From Syngnathus acus (Eukaryota > Chordata > Actinopteri > Syngnathiformes > Syngnathidae), in assembly GCF_901709675.1 (NCBI RefSeq), contig NC_051090.1:1299342-1363341 (forward strand): a stretch of 64,000 nt of DNA. The letters are read 5' to 3'. The translations under genes and the position numbers were made by a program. Each line of letters starts with the position of its first letter. The stretch's first letter is position 1. Positions 23,611 to 36,011 of this stretch are shown piece after piece. The notes under the pieces are model-generated. The model made no database searches. It saw only the letters and a list, made by a program, of their open reading frames with translations, and was not told the origin of the DNA.

Positions 23611-25245
23611 CTTGGAAAACATGTTGGAACGCGGCCCCGAGGACTAGAGCTTGACACCTGTGACCTTTGACCATGATATTTCCCTAATAAAGTGGCCTGT
23701 TATTAGGTACACTTGAAAATGGCGCTGTACCTAATGGAGTGTCCGAGTGACGTCACAGATCAAACAGCCAATCAGAAAGTGGGGGTGAGGGCGGGTGTGG
23801 CACTTTTCACTTAAACCAGGGGTGTCGACCTCCAGTCCTCGAGGGGCCGCGTTCCAATATGTTTTCCAAGTGACCCTCGTTAAGCGCACCTGCGTGAAAA
23901 GTTTTAGCTCCTTTCACGTTCCGCAGGAGCTAAAACATTTCACGCAGGTGCGCTTAACGAGGGAATCACACCGCCATTTTCAAGCGTACCTAATAACAGG
24001 CCACTTTATTAGGGAAATATCATGGTCAAAGGTCACAGGTGGCAAGCTCTAGTCCTCGGGGCCGCGTTCCAACATGTTTTCCAAGATTCCCCTCGTTAAG
24101 TGCACCTGCGTGAAAAGTTTTAGCTCCTTTCACGTTCCGCAGGAGCTAAAACATTTCGCGCAGGTGCGCTTAACGAGGGAATGACACGGACACTCCATTA
24201 GGTACACCGCCATTTTCAAGTGTACCTAATAACAGGCCACTTTATTAGGGAAATATCATGGTCAAAGGTTACAGGTGGCAAGCTCTAGTCCTCGGGCCGC
24301 GTTCCAACATGTTTTCCAAGATTCCCCTCGTTAAGCGCACCTGCGTGAAAGGTTTTAGCTCCTTTCACGTCCCGCAGGAGCTAAAACTTTTCACGCAGGT
24401 GCGCTTAACGAGGGAATCTCACCGCCATTTTCAAGTGTACCTAATAACAGGCCACTTTATTAGGGAAATATCATGGTCAAAGGTCACAGGTGTCAAGCTC
24501 TAGTCCTCGGGCCGCGTTCCAACATGTTTTCCAAGATTCCCCTCGTTAAGTGCACCTGCGTGAAAAGTTTTAGCTACTTTCACGTTCCGCAGGAGCTAAA
24601 ACATTTCGCGCAGGTGCGCTTAACGAGGGAATGACACGGACACTCCATTAGGTACACCGCCATTTTCAAGTGTACCTAATAACAGGCCACTTTATTAGGG
24701 AAATATCATGGTCAAAGGTCACAGGTGTCAAGCTCTAGTCCTCGGGCCGCGTTCCAACATGTTTTCCAAGATTCCCCTCGTTAAGTGCACCTGCGTGAAA
24801 AGTTTTAGCTCCTTTCACGTCCCGCAGGAGCTAAAACTTTTCACGCAGGTGCGCTTAACGAGGGAATGACACGGACACTCCATTAGGTACACCGTCATTT
24901 TCAAGTGTACCTAATAACAGGCCACTTTATTAGGGAAATATCATGGTCAAAGGTCACAGGAGTCAAGCTCTAGTCCTTGGGGCCGCGTTCCAACATGTTT
25001 TCCAAGATTCCCCTCGTTAAGCGCACCTGCGTGAAAAGATTTTGGTCACTTTCACGTTCCGCAGGAGCTAAAACTTTTCACGCAGGTGCGCTTAACGAGG
25101 GAATGACACGGACACTCCATTAGGTACAGCGCCACTTTCAAGTGTATCTAATAACAGGCCACTTTATTAGGGAAATATCATGGTCAAAGGTCACAGGAGT
25201 CAAGCTCTAGTCCTGGGGGCCGCATTCCAACATGTTTTCCAAGAT
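23611..25245. repeat. Tandem array of six long hairpins with an inverted outer copy
   Basis: Units of about 236 bases (214 where a 22-base block is missing) repeat in direct order. Each has the module CCTAATAACAGGCCACTTTA and a near-perfect palindrome. The palindromes are at 23874-23963, 24090-24179, 24325-24414, 24540-24629, 24775-24864 and 25011-25101, with ~37-base arms (CTCGTTAAGCGCACCTGCGT ... its complement) and a ~14-base loop. The left flank, 23611-23745, is a reverse-complement copy of the non-palindromic part of the unit. Array and inverted copy flank a short core with CAGGGGTGTC, a word seen at hAT-type MITE ends. No protein is encoded. Confidence 0.9.
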
Positions 25246-25396
25246 CCCCCCACCCCCCCTTCCACACTTGTGCAGTATTGCTTGATTGCAGATCTAGTTT
25301 CATGTTGGCAGTTTGGATAACCACAGACACACACACACACACAGACAATGGCCAAGGTGCTGAGGCTTAAGGTCCTTTGGGTCCATCAGTTGCATG

Positions 25397-25402
25397 TTTA
25401 TT
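25397..25402 (-). terminator. rfx2: Poly(A) signal of rfx2
   Basis: TTTATT on the plus strand gives AATAAA on the minus strand, about 555 bases past the rfx2 stop codon at 25954. It implies a short 3'UTR ending near 25380. The UTR contains a CA run near 25460. Confidence 0.5.
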
Positions 25403-25910
25403 TGATTTTCCCATTTTGTGAGCTGCAAAGTGCAGCAGAGGCCACAAGTAAACACACATGCACACACACGCTCACACCTCCACTTTTGCTTGGTGAAAGG
25501 TGCTTGCTTGGATGAGGTTTGCCGACGATACATTCATAGTGCGGTCGAGGCACAGCTGAGGGGACAGCCTGACATCTAGAGTCCAAGTTAGCAATCTAAG
25601 GCACTCAAATGACACCATGGCACAGCTAATTGAATTCAAACAAGCTGAATCATAAAAAAAACAACAACACTTGACCACCGCACACATCGCGTTACACCCC
25701 ACCCACCCACCCATAAAATAATGGACTGCACAAACTCATTCACAGTTGCACAAAACAAAAAGAGAATATTAGTTGTGTGTTGAGATTGCTTCCTTGGAAA
25801 AGAAAAGGCAGCACTGTTAGCGTTGCTAGGACTGACATCACAACCACTTGATCAAGCGGCGAAAAAATGTACACGGGCGAAGGACGCCATGTGGGCCGGG
25901 CCGGGCCGAA

Positions 25911-25967
25911 CGGCCTCACATCTCCTGCACGGAGGGAGCGGAGCGGAGCGGCCTCACATCTCCTGCA
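25911..25967 (-). repeat. rfx2: Short duplication across the rfx2 stop codon
   Basis: A 19-base block (25949-25967) covering the last codons and stop of rfx2 recurs 38 bases downstream in the 3'UTR (25911-25929), separated by GGAGC-type repeats. The downstream copy is untranslated. It looks like a small tandem duplication with a degraded spacer. Confidence 0.8.
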
Positions 25968-28271
25968 GAGGGTGGCTCATTTCGATGCGCTCCCGCTTCA
26001 CGGCCGGCTCGCTCCGGGACACGTCGGCGTCGCTACCCAGGTCACTCAGCTCGTCCGAGAAGGACACATCTGACAAAGTGGAAAAGCTTCAATGAAATCT
26101 CATTTGCACACTACTGTATACTTGAGTTGTTGTTTTACCTTTTTCCATGAGTGATGGCATCATGGAGGTCAGGTCACTGAACTGAAGTGTCAAAAAAAAA
26201 AGAGATAAAAAGTGAGTTTGAAAGCAATACAGTTGACATTGTGAGCAGGGCAGAGTTTCCCCTCACCTCCCCCATGACAGCGATGGGCGTCTCTCCAGTG
26301 GCCTGAGCTACACGGTGCTCCACCAGGTAGAACATGTACTCATCGTACAGCAGGCGGATCAGGTGGAAGGAACCGAAACTGGCGGCACTGCGCAGAGTCA
26401 GGTCTCGAATGACCATGGAGCTGGGTGAGGAGGCGGGGCCAAAGGTTAGTACTACAGGTGTGTATCTCTCAATGTTTTGATGTTGCTTCACTTGTCACCC
26501 TGATTGAATCTTTCCAATATGTCTTGATTTCATCCCAAGCAATGTTGTGTACCTGTAGAAGGACCATTTCAGCAGAAACTGCCGCGCTGCCTTGGGGAAG
26601 CTGGGGCTGCCCTGGTGGGGCTTGAGAACCTGAGTGACCACGTTGTCCAGCCAAGTGGCCCACTGGTCCAGAGAACTCTGCTGCTGCAGGGTGACTTTGA
26701 AGTCCTGCTCCAGACGCTGCACCACGCTCTCGTCGCACTGGCACACCCACGACGCCTGCTCCTGTAACACGCCACACGCACACAAGGCGTCAACAAAGAG
26801 TCCACCCGGTGTTGCCGACTGGACTAAATAATGAAGAAGCTGTCCACAACCTGGACGTTAGCAAAGTCAACCCGGTTGAGGTCGGAGAGCATCTGGTTGA
26901 TCTGTGAGGTGTTCTGGAGGACGGCACGCGCCGCCTGGGCCAGGTGGTTGAGGCTGGTGTAACGTCTCAGCGTCTGCGCAAAGGCACTGACCACTGCCAC
27001 CTACGTCAAGAGATGTACCACGTTAAGGTTGAATCCATCATGCTAACATTCTTATGGTATTTTCATTCTGCTGAGTCAGTCGCAAAAAGGCATGCATGTT
27101 TGTTTTGCTCACCTTAGTGCGGATGATTTCTTGAGGGAAGCTGGTCATGGCGTTAGTCAGCCATCCCTCCAGACTCTTGGCAAAGTTCCTGATGGCCTGA
27201 GTGAGAGTGCCTGCAGGAAGATAAATTGGGTTACAAATCTGCATCTTCACATGACATCTTCATTCCAAATATTTGAGGACTGACTGGGGACAGGGCGCAG
27301 CACATCTGGGATGAGGATCTCGACCAAGGCCTGGTAGAGGATGTGATCGCAGCTCCTCATCCATAGTCGTACTGGTTCATATTTACAAAGATTCACCAGT
27401 TTCTCTCTGGGCAGCACACCTTCCAGTTCATCGTCACTGCACAAAAGTTGGACGATGATACTGTTTTAAAAATCCGATACTGAACATTTGTAATGCCTGG
27501 AAAAGCCTGCAGTTGGTCTTCTGCATAAAGGGCACAAACGAGAAATTGACGTCTATGTGTATGAATTATTATTTTTATTCTAATCTGGGTGAGGTTTATA
27601 CTAAATAATAAGTTAAACTTTATTCTTCTGGCCCAAAGGTCTGCTATTTCAAGCCTTGTTTCCTGCGTGTGCTCTGACCTGCTGGCGATGGTGGTGCTCC
27701 CGTCACTAGATGTCGCTGTTGAGTACCAAAAGGTCTGCCAGAGTTTCTCAATGTAGTGGAACTGGAGGTTCATCACCACATCCAGTGTGGCCTGCAGGGA
27801 GGGGAGGAAGAGGGAGGAGGGAGGGAGGGAGGAAGAGGGAGGGTGGGTGGGGAAACATTGAGAAGTGAACCATGGCAACCAGACACACAACACAGATCCT
27901 GCAGGCAGGCAGGCAAGCAGGCAAGCAGGCAGCGCCCGCTCACTGTGGGCCCCGGCTGCTTCACTTGCGAGCCAGCAGGAACGCAGCACATCAATCATGG
28001 GCACCATTCCCAAAGGTCACATTTAGGTTTCATCTCCACTTCAATTTTGAGCTGAACTGCCACACATTCCTGCGCCACTGGCAATGTGCTCGCCCGTGTG
28101 CAACAGAATGTAGAGGCTAGTTACCTTAACTTAAATGTGACACATGAGGAATTCATACAAGAGGACCACCACAATTCTACTGCAACAGATAACGTCAACA
28201 GGAATAGATAAAACTCATCTTTTTGCTGAGCTGTTATTTACCGCAGCAGATCTTCTAAGACATTGGCAATG

Positions 28272-28363
<92 letters not shown>

Positions 28364-31300
28364 CGCTAGCCGCTGGATCTTTTTACACAGCAGTGTAGGC
28401 TTCGATCACAAGCTATGTTTTTGAGTCTCCTTAACTGTCGCCATGGCAACCTTGTTTACGGTTGCCCCCAGCAACAGGTCAAACACAGAACTCCAAAACA
28501 AAAAGGAGAATTCCCCATCCCCCTTTGTACAAGCGCACAGTTTTTGGCCTCACAGGAAAAAGAACATAAAATGAAAAAAAAAAAAAAATCATACTGAGAA
28601 GAAAGCACACATAATAATAATAATAATAAGTTATGGCCATGCATTGGATATGTTCTGGGGCGTAAATCTAAATGTTGTCACTCAAACTATACACACTTTA
28701 TTGCATTTTACTGTCTTTCCCATGTGCAGGGAAAGAAAAAAATCAAAATATGATTTCAATTGAGCATTTGTCGTGCAAGTAACTTTGGAGGCAGATAAGG
28801 AGAGGCCTCCGCTAATGAGATAACAGGTCACGCTTGGTTCCAAATGAAGGGGAACCGAGTCAGTAGCGTGAACATTCAACACGTGGAGTCCAGGAGCGGC
28901 GTGAGAGTGGCAGACAAAGGCGGAAGGCCGCGGAGCCCGTCCGCAGACAAGGCAACACAAAGACTCGCGGGGAGGCCACCACAAAGACACCGAGATGTCC
29001 AGCCAGCGCGCAGAAAGGTTAATTGGCATGTCTTAAAAGGCAGCCGCCCGCTGGTGGATGAAAAGAAGGCTGGAACAAAAGGAGCATGAGGAGGATGGAC
29101 AAGGGAGCCCGGCGATAATGCGATAAAGCTGCTTTCATCACACAAGCAAATGGCAGGCTGGCTGGCTGTTTGTTAAGCCCCTGATTGTAATGTTTCTGAT
29201 TATTATTTCCCTTTTCAATGTAAATCAATTGTCCCATAAATGATGTTATATCTTTGCGATTCATTTTTTCCAAGTGTTTTAAAATCTCTAAATAGTCCCC
29301 ATTTTATCAAATTTTTGTGTGGGGAAAAGAAATTAAGCACAGTGTTCATGTTATAGTAGTACACAATAATAAATGGAGCTTTTAGTAATACACCCACTGC
29401 CCTCTTTTTGATAATCACTTGTGTACTTTACTTGAATGTTGGTCATGATGGTGGAGGAAAGTCAAGTACCTCCTCAGTCTAGTTGAGATTTTAAACGTTC
29501 AGCTGTACATCTTAATGCTATCTATTCTTAGCCACCATCAGCAATCCCCAATTCAAAGAAGCACTGGCAGGATGACCCAAGAAGAAAAGACAAGCTAACG
29601 TGTGATTTTGACGCCGTCGAGGGCTGGCTGCGTACGGCAGTCGCCTACCTCGCAGTGGTCTCTGTAGAGGCTCTGCAGCTTCTTAATGTCATTCAAAGTG
29701 ATGCGCTCTGGCAGAGGCTGAGTGCCCACGTCAGGAGCGGGGAACTCGGGCAAACTGTGGGCTGTGTCTGCAACGAGCACATCATCAATCACACAAGCTA
29801 GCGAAATGACGGCAACGATCATTTTGCTGCCGCTGCTGCTGTACTGACCGATGTACTGCTGATGGTGTTGGCTCTGAGCTGCCACCGACTGTTCCGGAGT
29901 GTTGTTACAATGAGAGTTGACGCACAGGTTGTCGGGCATTCCGTCCACCTTCTGCAGAGGTTTGAACCTGCGTGGGCACCGTAGAAGAAAAAGGGACATG
30001 ACAGTTGATGACTTCTGCCTTAGAAGAAGCATTGAGGAGAGCTAAGAATGGTGACCTTTGTTTCTGGTGGACGGGCTGCTGCCTCATGGCCATGTACTGG
30101 GTGTCCTCTTGCAGCCGGTTGAGCGGTGAGTCTGGCTTCACCCGAATGCCATAATAATGATACTTTGAGTTGCCTCTGGAAGATGGAAAGTGCCGAAAGG
30201 ATGTCATCAGAGAAGCGTAGAAGCGTCATCAAACGGGATACGTGGCTACTTGATGACGGCGGTGGCCGCCGGGGCGCTTCCGTACCTGGTTCCGAGGCGT
30301 CGGGTCCTGAGGCCCATGAAGACGGAGCGGATCAGCTTGCCAAAAGAGGCAGCATTGACCGGATCTAGTTTCTGCTCCTGGCAATGGCGCAAGTAATGGT
30401 TATAGAGGGAGCAGCGGGGCAGGCTCACGCCCTCCGCCGTCTCGTAGTTGTCCAGCAGCCACTGGAGCTAAAAAAAAAATACAAATCAAATGGGAATCAG
30501 ACAATGGAGTGGGTGTGCAATTTCACAACAAAGGTGAGGCAACACACAAACAGCAAAGGAAACATTGATTTTTAACACCGCCACAAACACCTGCCCTGTC
30601 CGTTTTCTTTCAATACGACGCCACCGTCTGCACTCGTCGTGTTAAGGCTGCTTCAGGACAGGATGTTTGTTCGGAGCGGATCATTGTTTCGTACAAAACA
30701 CAATGACTGAGGGAATAGGGACATTCATGCAGAGTCAAGGAGTGACAGCAAATGAAAGCAGAGCAGGGATGAAGAAGATCCAAACAATAAGGCACGTCGG
30801 TGGGAAAGTGCTGTTGTCAGTCAAGCCGCAGCGGTCGCTGCTGCCTTCCACTTTGCAAACACCGGCAAAAACACGCCGCCTACAAAATCAGCCGCGGATT
30901 TCACAAGTTCTCATGTCCTTTTCAAAGAAACTTCCAGATGGACTTACATGGCTGTTGAGCAGGCTGCTTTTGTGACTTGCAATTCCTTCAGACTTTTGGA
31001 GGTTTTCAATCGCCATTTCAAGCTAAAGAAAGAAGGAGCATGCAATAAAAAAGGAGGGGGAGGAGGCAAACGAGAAAGATACAAAAAAAAGAGAGAGTCA
31101 GAAATAAGCAGAAGTACATTAAAACACAAAAATAAAGACCAAAGGAAATAAGACTGTTAGCAAGCAGCCAGATCGGTCGGTGCATTTCCATTCAAATCAG
31201 TCAGTGTTGCCGCCAAAACCATTATTGCCACACAAAAGCATGCAAATCGAGGGGCCGAGAGTTTAGTTGGGTCTGGCCGGCGCTCAGAAACTCCAATGTA

Positions 31301-33499
31301 TGCAAATAGGACCCACAAATAGGGCCACAGGTCACGTCAAGCTCAGAGACAATAGGGCAGCAGTGTCGCAACTTAGCAAACAAAGCAAAACAAAGCCCCA
31401 AATACAGTGATGGACCTATTAAGTGATTTTTTTTTTTCTTTTTTATCTTTGATTGGTAAAAGGGACGACGACGACGACGGGGACATTGATTTGAGCCGGA
31501 GGAGGAATTCAAGTCCCAGAGAAAAGACGAGCTAGCGCAGCCAACTGGAGACATAGAAGAAAAGGGGGGGAAAAAAAAGAGGAGGCTCCGCTCCAAGCCC
31601 TAAGAATGCTCCCGAGGGCTCCTGGCCAAATGGTAATGAGCCCCAGGGGTTGTTTTGTTTCGCAGGGCGCACAAGTGCCTGTGAAAAGTGCTGAAACAAG
31701 GCACGGCTGAATTATTCAAGGCAGTGTCCCCGTTTTACAGGCTGTCTGCGGATGGCCCATACTACGCAGCTGATGTCACCGTTTTGCTCCCCGCCCGTAG
31801 CATTAGGAACAGGATATATTGTGGGATGCTCACATCATAACGACGTGGATGCTACAAGACAGCTGAACGAACGCATGTCGCTCGCTCACCATGGCCGAAG
31901 AGGAGCGAGAAGAGTGAGATATGTGGTTGCGGCTTCCTTCCATGTTTCCTCCGTGGATCAAATAGGTGCTGCCGCTGGAGATGATATGGCTGCTGCTTAC
32001 GTCCATGGCGATGCCCACCATGCTATGAGGCGGCACCCCACCGCTGGCAGAAGAGACCACGGTGGCCACGTGCGCTCCGCCGGCCTGCGAGTCAAAGTAG
32101 GACCCCCCGCTGCTCTGGCCGTACAACTGAGCCTCTGGGTTGTAGTAGGCCGTGCGACTGTGAGGAAGCACTGCGCTGGTTAGCGAGGACATCCGCTCGA
32201 ATAAAACAAAAATATTAAGTTGGATGTGTAACGCTGTTGTAAGAATGCTTACATTGTTCCGTTGGTGTAAACAGCCTCTCCGCCTTCCCCGACGTAGTGC
32301 ACCTGGGACGGATAGACATGCTGTGATTGCTGCACCTACAAAGAATGACCATAAATACAAAACAGGCCCATTTTAAACCCTAATTTAGTTTTTTTTTTAA
32401 AAAAACAGACACTATGGAAAGTGTCAAGCACCCAGTATGTGCGGGTTTTTTTCAGCCAAGTGAGAACATTGAACGTATGTAGAGTTAAACAGAGTGGTTA
32501 ATATTTGAATAAAAAAGAAATAAAAAAAGAATGCTGCTAGTTGTCCCATTGCAACTGCAAAACCAAAGCAGCTGCCCAATTGATGTCCTACCGGTGAGGC
32601 TGTTTGTCTCCTCAAAGAAAGAAGAAGCGACAGCAAAGCCGGTAAGACAACATTCATGCGAGGACATCGGTTGGGGAATGTTTAGGCAGCGAGCGTTGCA
32701 GAAAACAAACTCCGTGTTCATTTCCACAAATGTGTGCAGCAAAGACTGATGCCATCTCTCAGTGCGGTGCGGACAAAAAAGGCGAGAGCGATAGAACCGC
32801 GCAGGCAGCATGCCGAGATCCTCGTCCGATTCCCCCGAGAACGGCTGAGAGTATTTGATAAGAAGAGAGGTGCAAAGGCAGCGGGCCAGGCTCAGCCACA
32901 GAAAGACACTTGTGAGCAGAGAAAGCTAGCGTAAACATTCAGCTTTCAATCAGCAGCTTTCAGTTCATGCGCGACAGCTTGGCCGTCCGTCCGTTATGGG
33001 CTCAGGATGTCAATTGTGGTCCCAATTTGACAAAGAATGCTCAAACTTTGTCCATGTTCACAGCACTGTATATGTACGCATGTACAGTACTGTGTACCTG
33101 AGGTGGAACCTGTTGAGCCCTGGATACTGAAAGCTGCTGTACTTGTCCTCCTTTCTGAACTGAGCCTGTGGCTTGTACCAGCGCTCTCTGTGTAAATAAA
33201 TACAAGACAGATCTGTTACAAAAGTAGCCACGGATTGTTGTACTGTATTATTTAGGATGAGGACTTATTCAATGAAAAACTTTGGAAGAAAACATTCCTA
33301 TTTCCCCGACTGGTCTGGCTTCCAAAGTCATTTGCAAGAGTCCCAGTTGGCCGGCCGGCCGGCCGGCTAGCTTGCGTCGTTAGCATCGTACCTGTTGGGA
33401 GGCCGGGACGGGTTGCACGACAGGGGCCTGGGCCGACGATGACGTCCGCAGCGTCGCCACGCTGGGCGGAGTGTCGGAGCCGCCCTCGGAGCTCTGCAT
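25954..33499 (-). CDS. rfx2: Regulatory factor X 2 (RFX transcription factor)
   Basis: Nuclear winged-helix factor that binds X-boxes and drives ciliary and spermiogenic genes. Seventeen coding exons close in frame to 732 residues (human about 723): 33392-33499, 33098-33187, 32253-32335, 31890-32157, 30948-31022, 30286-30467, 30056-30175, 29849-29967, 29649-29767, 27679-27791, 27285-27436, 27113-27210, 26851-27000, 26553-26761, 26267-26420, 26139-26181, 25954-26069. It starts [18 protein letters not shown], followed by a Gln-rich activation region. The DNA-binding domain is at about 205-290 ([56 protein letters not shown]). Extended dimerisation regions follow ([54 protein letters not shown]). 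The C-terminus is acidic and ends in [18 protein letters not shown]2 rather than RFX1 or RFX3 is chosen from overall similarity and from acsbg2 and mllt1 next door. Confidence 0.96.
28274..28360. repeat. (GT)n microsatellite in rfx2 intron
   Basis: About 43 uninterrupted GT dinucleotides lie in the 1.86-kb rfx2 intron between the exons ending at 29649 and starting at 27791. The tract is long and pure enough to be highly length-variable and Z-DNA-prone. Confidence 0.97.
28437..28475. promoter_or_regulatory. rfx2: Paired X-box motifs in an rfx2 intron
   Basis: Two matches to the RFX consensus GTNRCC(N0-3)RGYAAC lie ten bases apart: GTCGCCATGGCAAC at 28437-28450 and GTTGCCCCCAGCAAC at 28461-28475. 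They sit in the same intron as the (GT)n tract. Since RFX proteins bind this motif as dimers, autoregulation of rfx2 is a reasonable inference. Confidence 0.55.
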
Positions 33500-34764
33500 G
33501 CTAGTTTGGAGGAGAAATCAAGGGAATGTTAATTGTTGTTCATTTTGCAGACAGTACACATTTTACAGTCCAAATACATAGACTTGGCCACTTCCTAACC
33601 ACCCCAAAAATAGGAAGCACTCAACTTTCCTTTGGCTAAAATAATGTGCACAAAGGCTTGCCCCCAAAAAGTGGAGAAAACTGAGCAATGGTGGCCATGA
33701 AACGATCCAAATGAAGAAAAAACAAAAGTTCCCCTCGGGAAAAGTAGAATGAAAATGACAAGAGGTCCTGATGATAGCCAGCGCTTATTTGGAACCAGAG
33801 CCAGGGGGCAAATAATCCAGCTGATGTGAGGAAATTCCTCAATGCTTTGCAAACGTATTTTGGTTGCCATGGGGAAAAATCCATAGCAACCACCCCCAAC
33901 TCAAATCTCCCCTCCTTCCCTCCCTCCCTCCCTATTCACCCCCGCCAAGCAACCAAGCAACCTCCGCCTTTCTTGCACAAGAACTTTGGAGTGTGACTGC
34001 AAAGAGCTGAGTGGGGGAGGAGTGCAATGAAGATGCTCCGGGGTGGGCTGAGATACTTTCATTTAATGAGCAGCATTAAAGACAGTGACTTGGACATTGA
34101 GTAGGTACGATGGAAGAACATCCGTAACTCAAACGGCCAAATTGATATCATGGCCATGGAGACGTCCCCGAAAAAAGTTTCGATTCGTCACTGAACTTCC
34201 TATTCATGGTCTGCTGTTTGTAATGAGTTTTGGCCCAGCTCCAGCGAGTGGAGGAAGTATGTCTTCTTCAAGATAGAAAACAATACACGATGTGGGTGTG
34301 CCACCGCTGGCTTTTCCGCGAGACCAAGCCATGACTAATACACTGAAAGAGTATGTTGAAATGTCACTGTGCGTGCGTGCGCGTATGTGTTTCCGTGTGT
34401 GTCAATTTTCAAACAACACTTGGTCTGACACACGGCTATTAGCAATTGCACATTAAAATCTTTGCGATGTGTAACTATCATCCAAATGCGGTGTAAATCA
34501 AGTTGAAATACACTTTAAATTTGTAACATCAGAATAGCCTGAAAGTTTGTTTCATGCATTTAGTCCATTGAAGGGCTGGATTTATGTGTGCCAAATTGCA
34601 ATGTTCCAAAAAAGCAAAAGGGAATCAGGGGAGGCTGTCGCAGAAGGTGAAAAGTTATGCAAACTCCCCCCGCCCTCCGTTCACTCTGAAACACACAAAA
34701 GTACAACACTGCAGGAAATGAGGAACACCAGTGCAAAATGCTACTCGGGACGCCCTGCCGTTTA

Positions 34765-34789
34765 GGGCCGGGCCGGGCCGGGCCGGGCC
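34765..34789. repeat. (GGGCC)n pentanucleotide run in rfx2 intron 1
   Basis: Five tandem GGGCC units lie in the long 5' intron of rfx2. Shorter GGGCC runs occur at about 25894 (rfx2 3'UTR) and 35727, and GGCCGGCC repeats at about 33351-33367. They are GC-rich and foldable. Confidence 0.85.
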
Positions 34790-35036
34790 GCAACGCATTC
34801 GACTTGTTCATGCCGCTACTGGCTGACAACTGGAAACAAATCAACAACAGCCTTTCAGTAGTTGCTGAGTTTTAGAAACTGCTCCCCCCCCCCCAAAAAA
34901 AATAAAGACTTTTGAAAGGCTTGTAAAAAAAGCTCACTAATTCTATAATGCCGACAAGATTTAAAAATGACAGTTGAAAGTTTTTAACAGGACTCAATCA
35001 GAGCAAAACACATACAGATGTTGAATGAAATGAAGG

Positions 35037-35062
35037 CGCTCGCTCGCTCGCTCGCTCGCTCA
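35037..35062. repeat. (CGCT)n tetranucleotide run
   Basis: Tandem CGCT units in rfx2 intron 1. The same tetramer in opposite orientation (GAGC) recurs at about 35739-35762 and 39590-39612, the last next to the putative rfx2 first exon. The copies are simple repeats without known function. Confidence 0.85.
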
Positions 35063-35117
35063 CTCACAGTCTTGGCTCGTGTTTGCACTGGCTCACATTG
35101 TTTGCAGAGCAACAACC

Positions 35118-35132
35118 GTTGCCGCTGGCAAC
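35118..35132. promoter_or_regulatory. rfx2: X-box motif in rfx2 intron 1
   Basis: GTTGCCGCTGGCAAC is an exact, nearly palindromic match to the RFX-binding consensus with a three-base spacer. It lies in the long 5' intron of rfx2. Confidence 0.5.
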
Positions 35133-35997
35133 ACCGTCCACTCCCGTTTCCAGGAGCCTGTTGCTATGCGACCGACAGAATACTTCCCAAATCAAACAAT
35201 GCCATCCCCCCACCTGATCCGTCTATCTCGCACTAAGTAGAAACTTACAACAATAAATACGATGTAAGCTATTAATGTCAGACACTGGGAGACGCACGCG
35301 GTGCTCTTCCTGCGGTGCTATTATTAAAAAAATGTGTCCACTTTGTGCTGCTTTGGACTTGATTGAAGAGGACAGGATGAGGAGCTGGCTCACTCGCTGG
35401 CTGGCTGGCTCGCTGTGGTGGTCAAAGGCAGGAAGGAGGAATGTTTAAGTCATCAAGTGTAAAACAAGTCTATTCTTCAAGGTTGCTTTGCGTCGGTGCC
35501 AACTCAAAACTAATGGGAGCCAAGTCAGAGCGTTCCAAAGTTACTTTGACCAGTGTGTTGTTCTTGTTTAAACAGGAACAGACACGTGTTGAATTTAAAT
35601 ACAGACGTCAATGAGGGGGGCATGAGGAGGCAACAGACACGGCAATCACAATGGGCAACAGGTTGCAATTGAAAATATTTATTTGCTTGCGCGCTTTCAT
35701 TCGACAACTTTCCGATGACAGCCGGCTGGGCCGGGCCCTGCGAGCGAGCGAGCGAGCGAGCGCTTTTGATTTCATGAGACACGCGCACGCGCTCCAACAA
35801 AAGGCTGTATTAAGATGATGGAGATTTCCACAACAGAGGCCGTCTCATTAATTCACGGCTAATCCAATGGCAGTGGCTTGTCGGGGTGCAGATGGCAGGA
35901 GAGAGTCAATGTGAGCCAATCGCCACCTCAGGTCGTCAGCAAAGCAACCTGTCCACTCTGTCACCATCGCCCGACAGTGTCACAGCCAGATCAAAAT

Positions 35998-36011
35998 GTT
36001 GCTATGGCGAC
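35998..36011. promoter_or_regulatory. rfx2: X-box motif (reverse orientation) in rfx2 intron 1
   Basis: GTTGCTATGGCGAC matches the reverse complement of the RFX consensus (GTTRCY N2 GGYNAC). It lies less than 1 kb from the match at 35118. A near match, GTAGTCATGGCAAC, lies at 36352-36365. Confidence 0.45.

Noticed and set aside
23874-25101. CRISPR-like array
   Set aside because: Spacing and unit identity superficially resemble repeats and spacers, but the 'spacers' are themselves repeated, the units are long palindromes, and the genome is eukaryotic.
35160-35173. GTTGCTATGCGACC as a further X-box
   Set aside because: The second half-site does not fit the consensus at any spacer of 0-3 bases.
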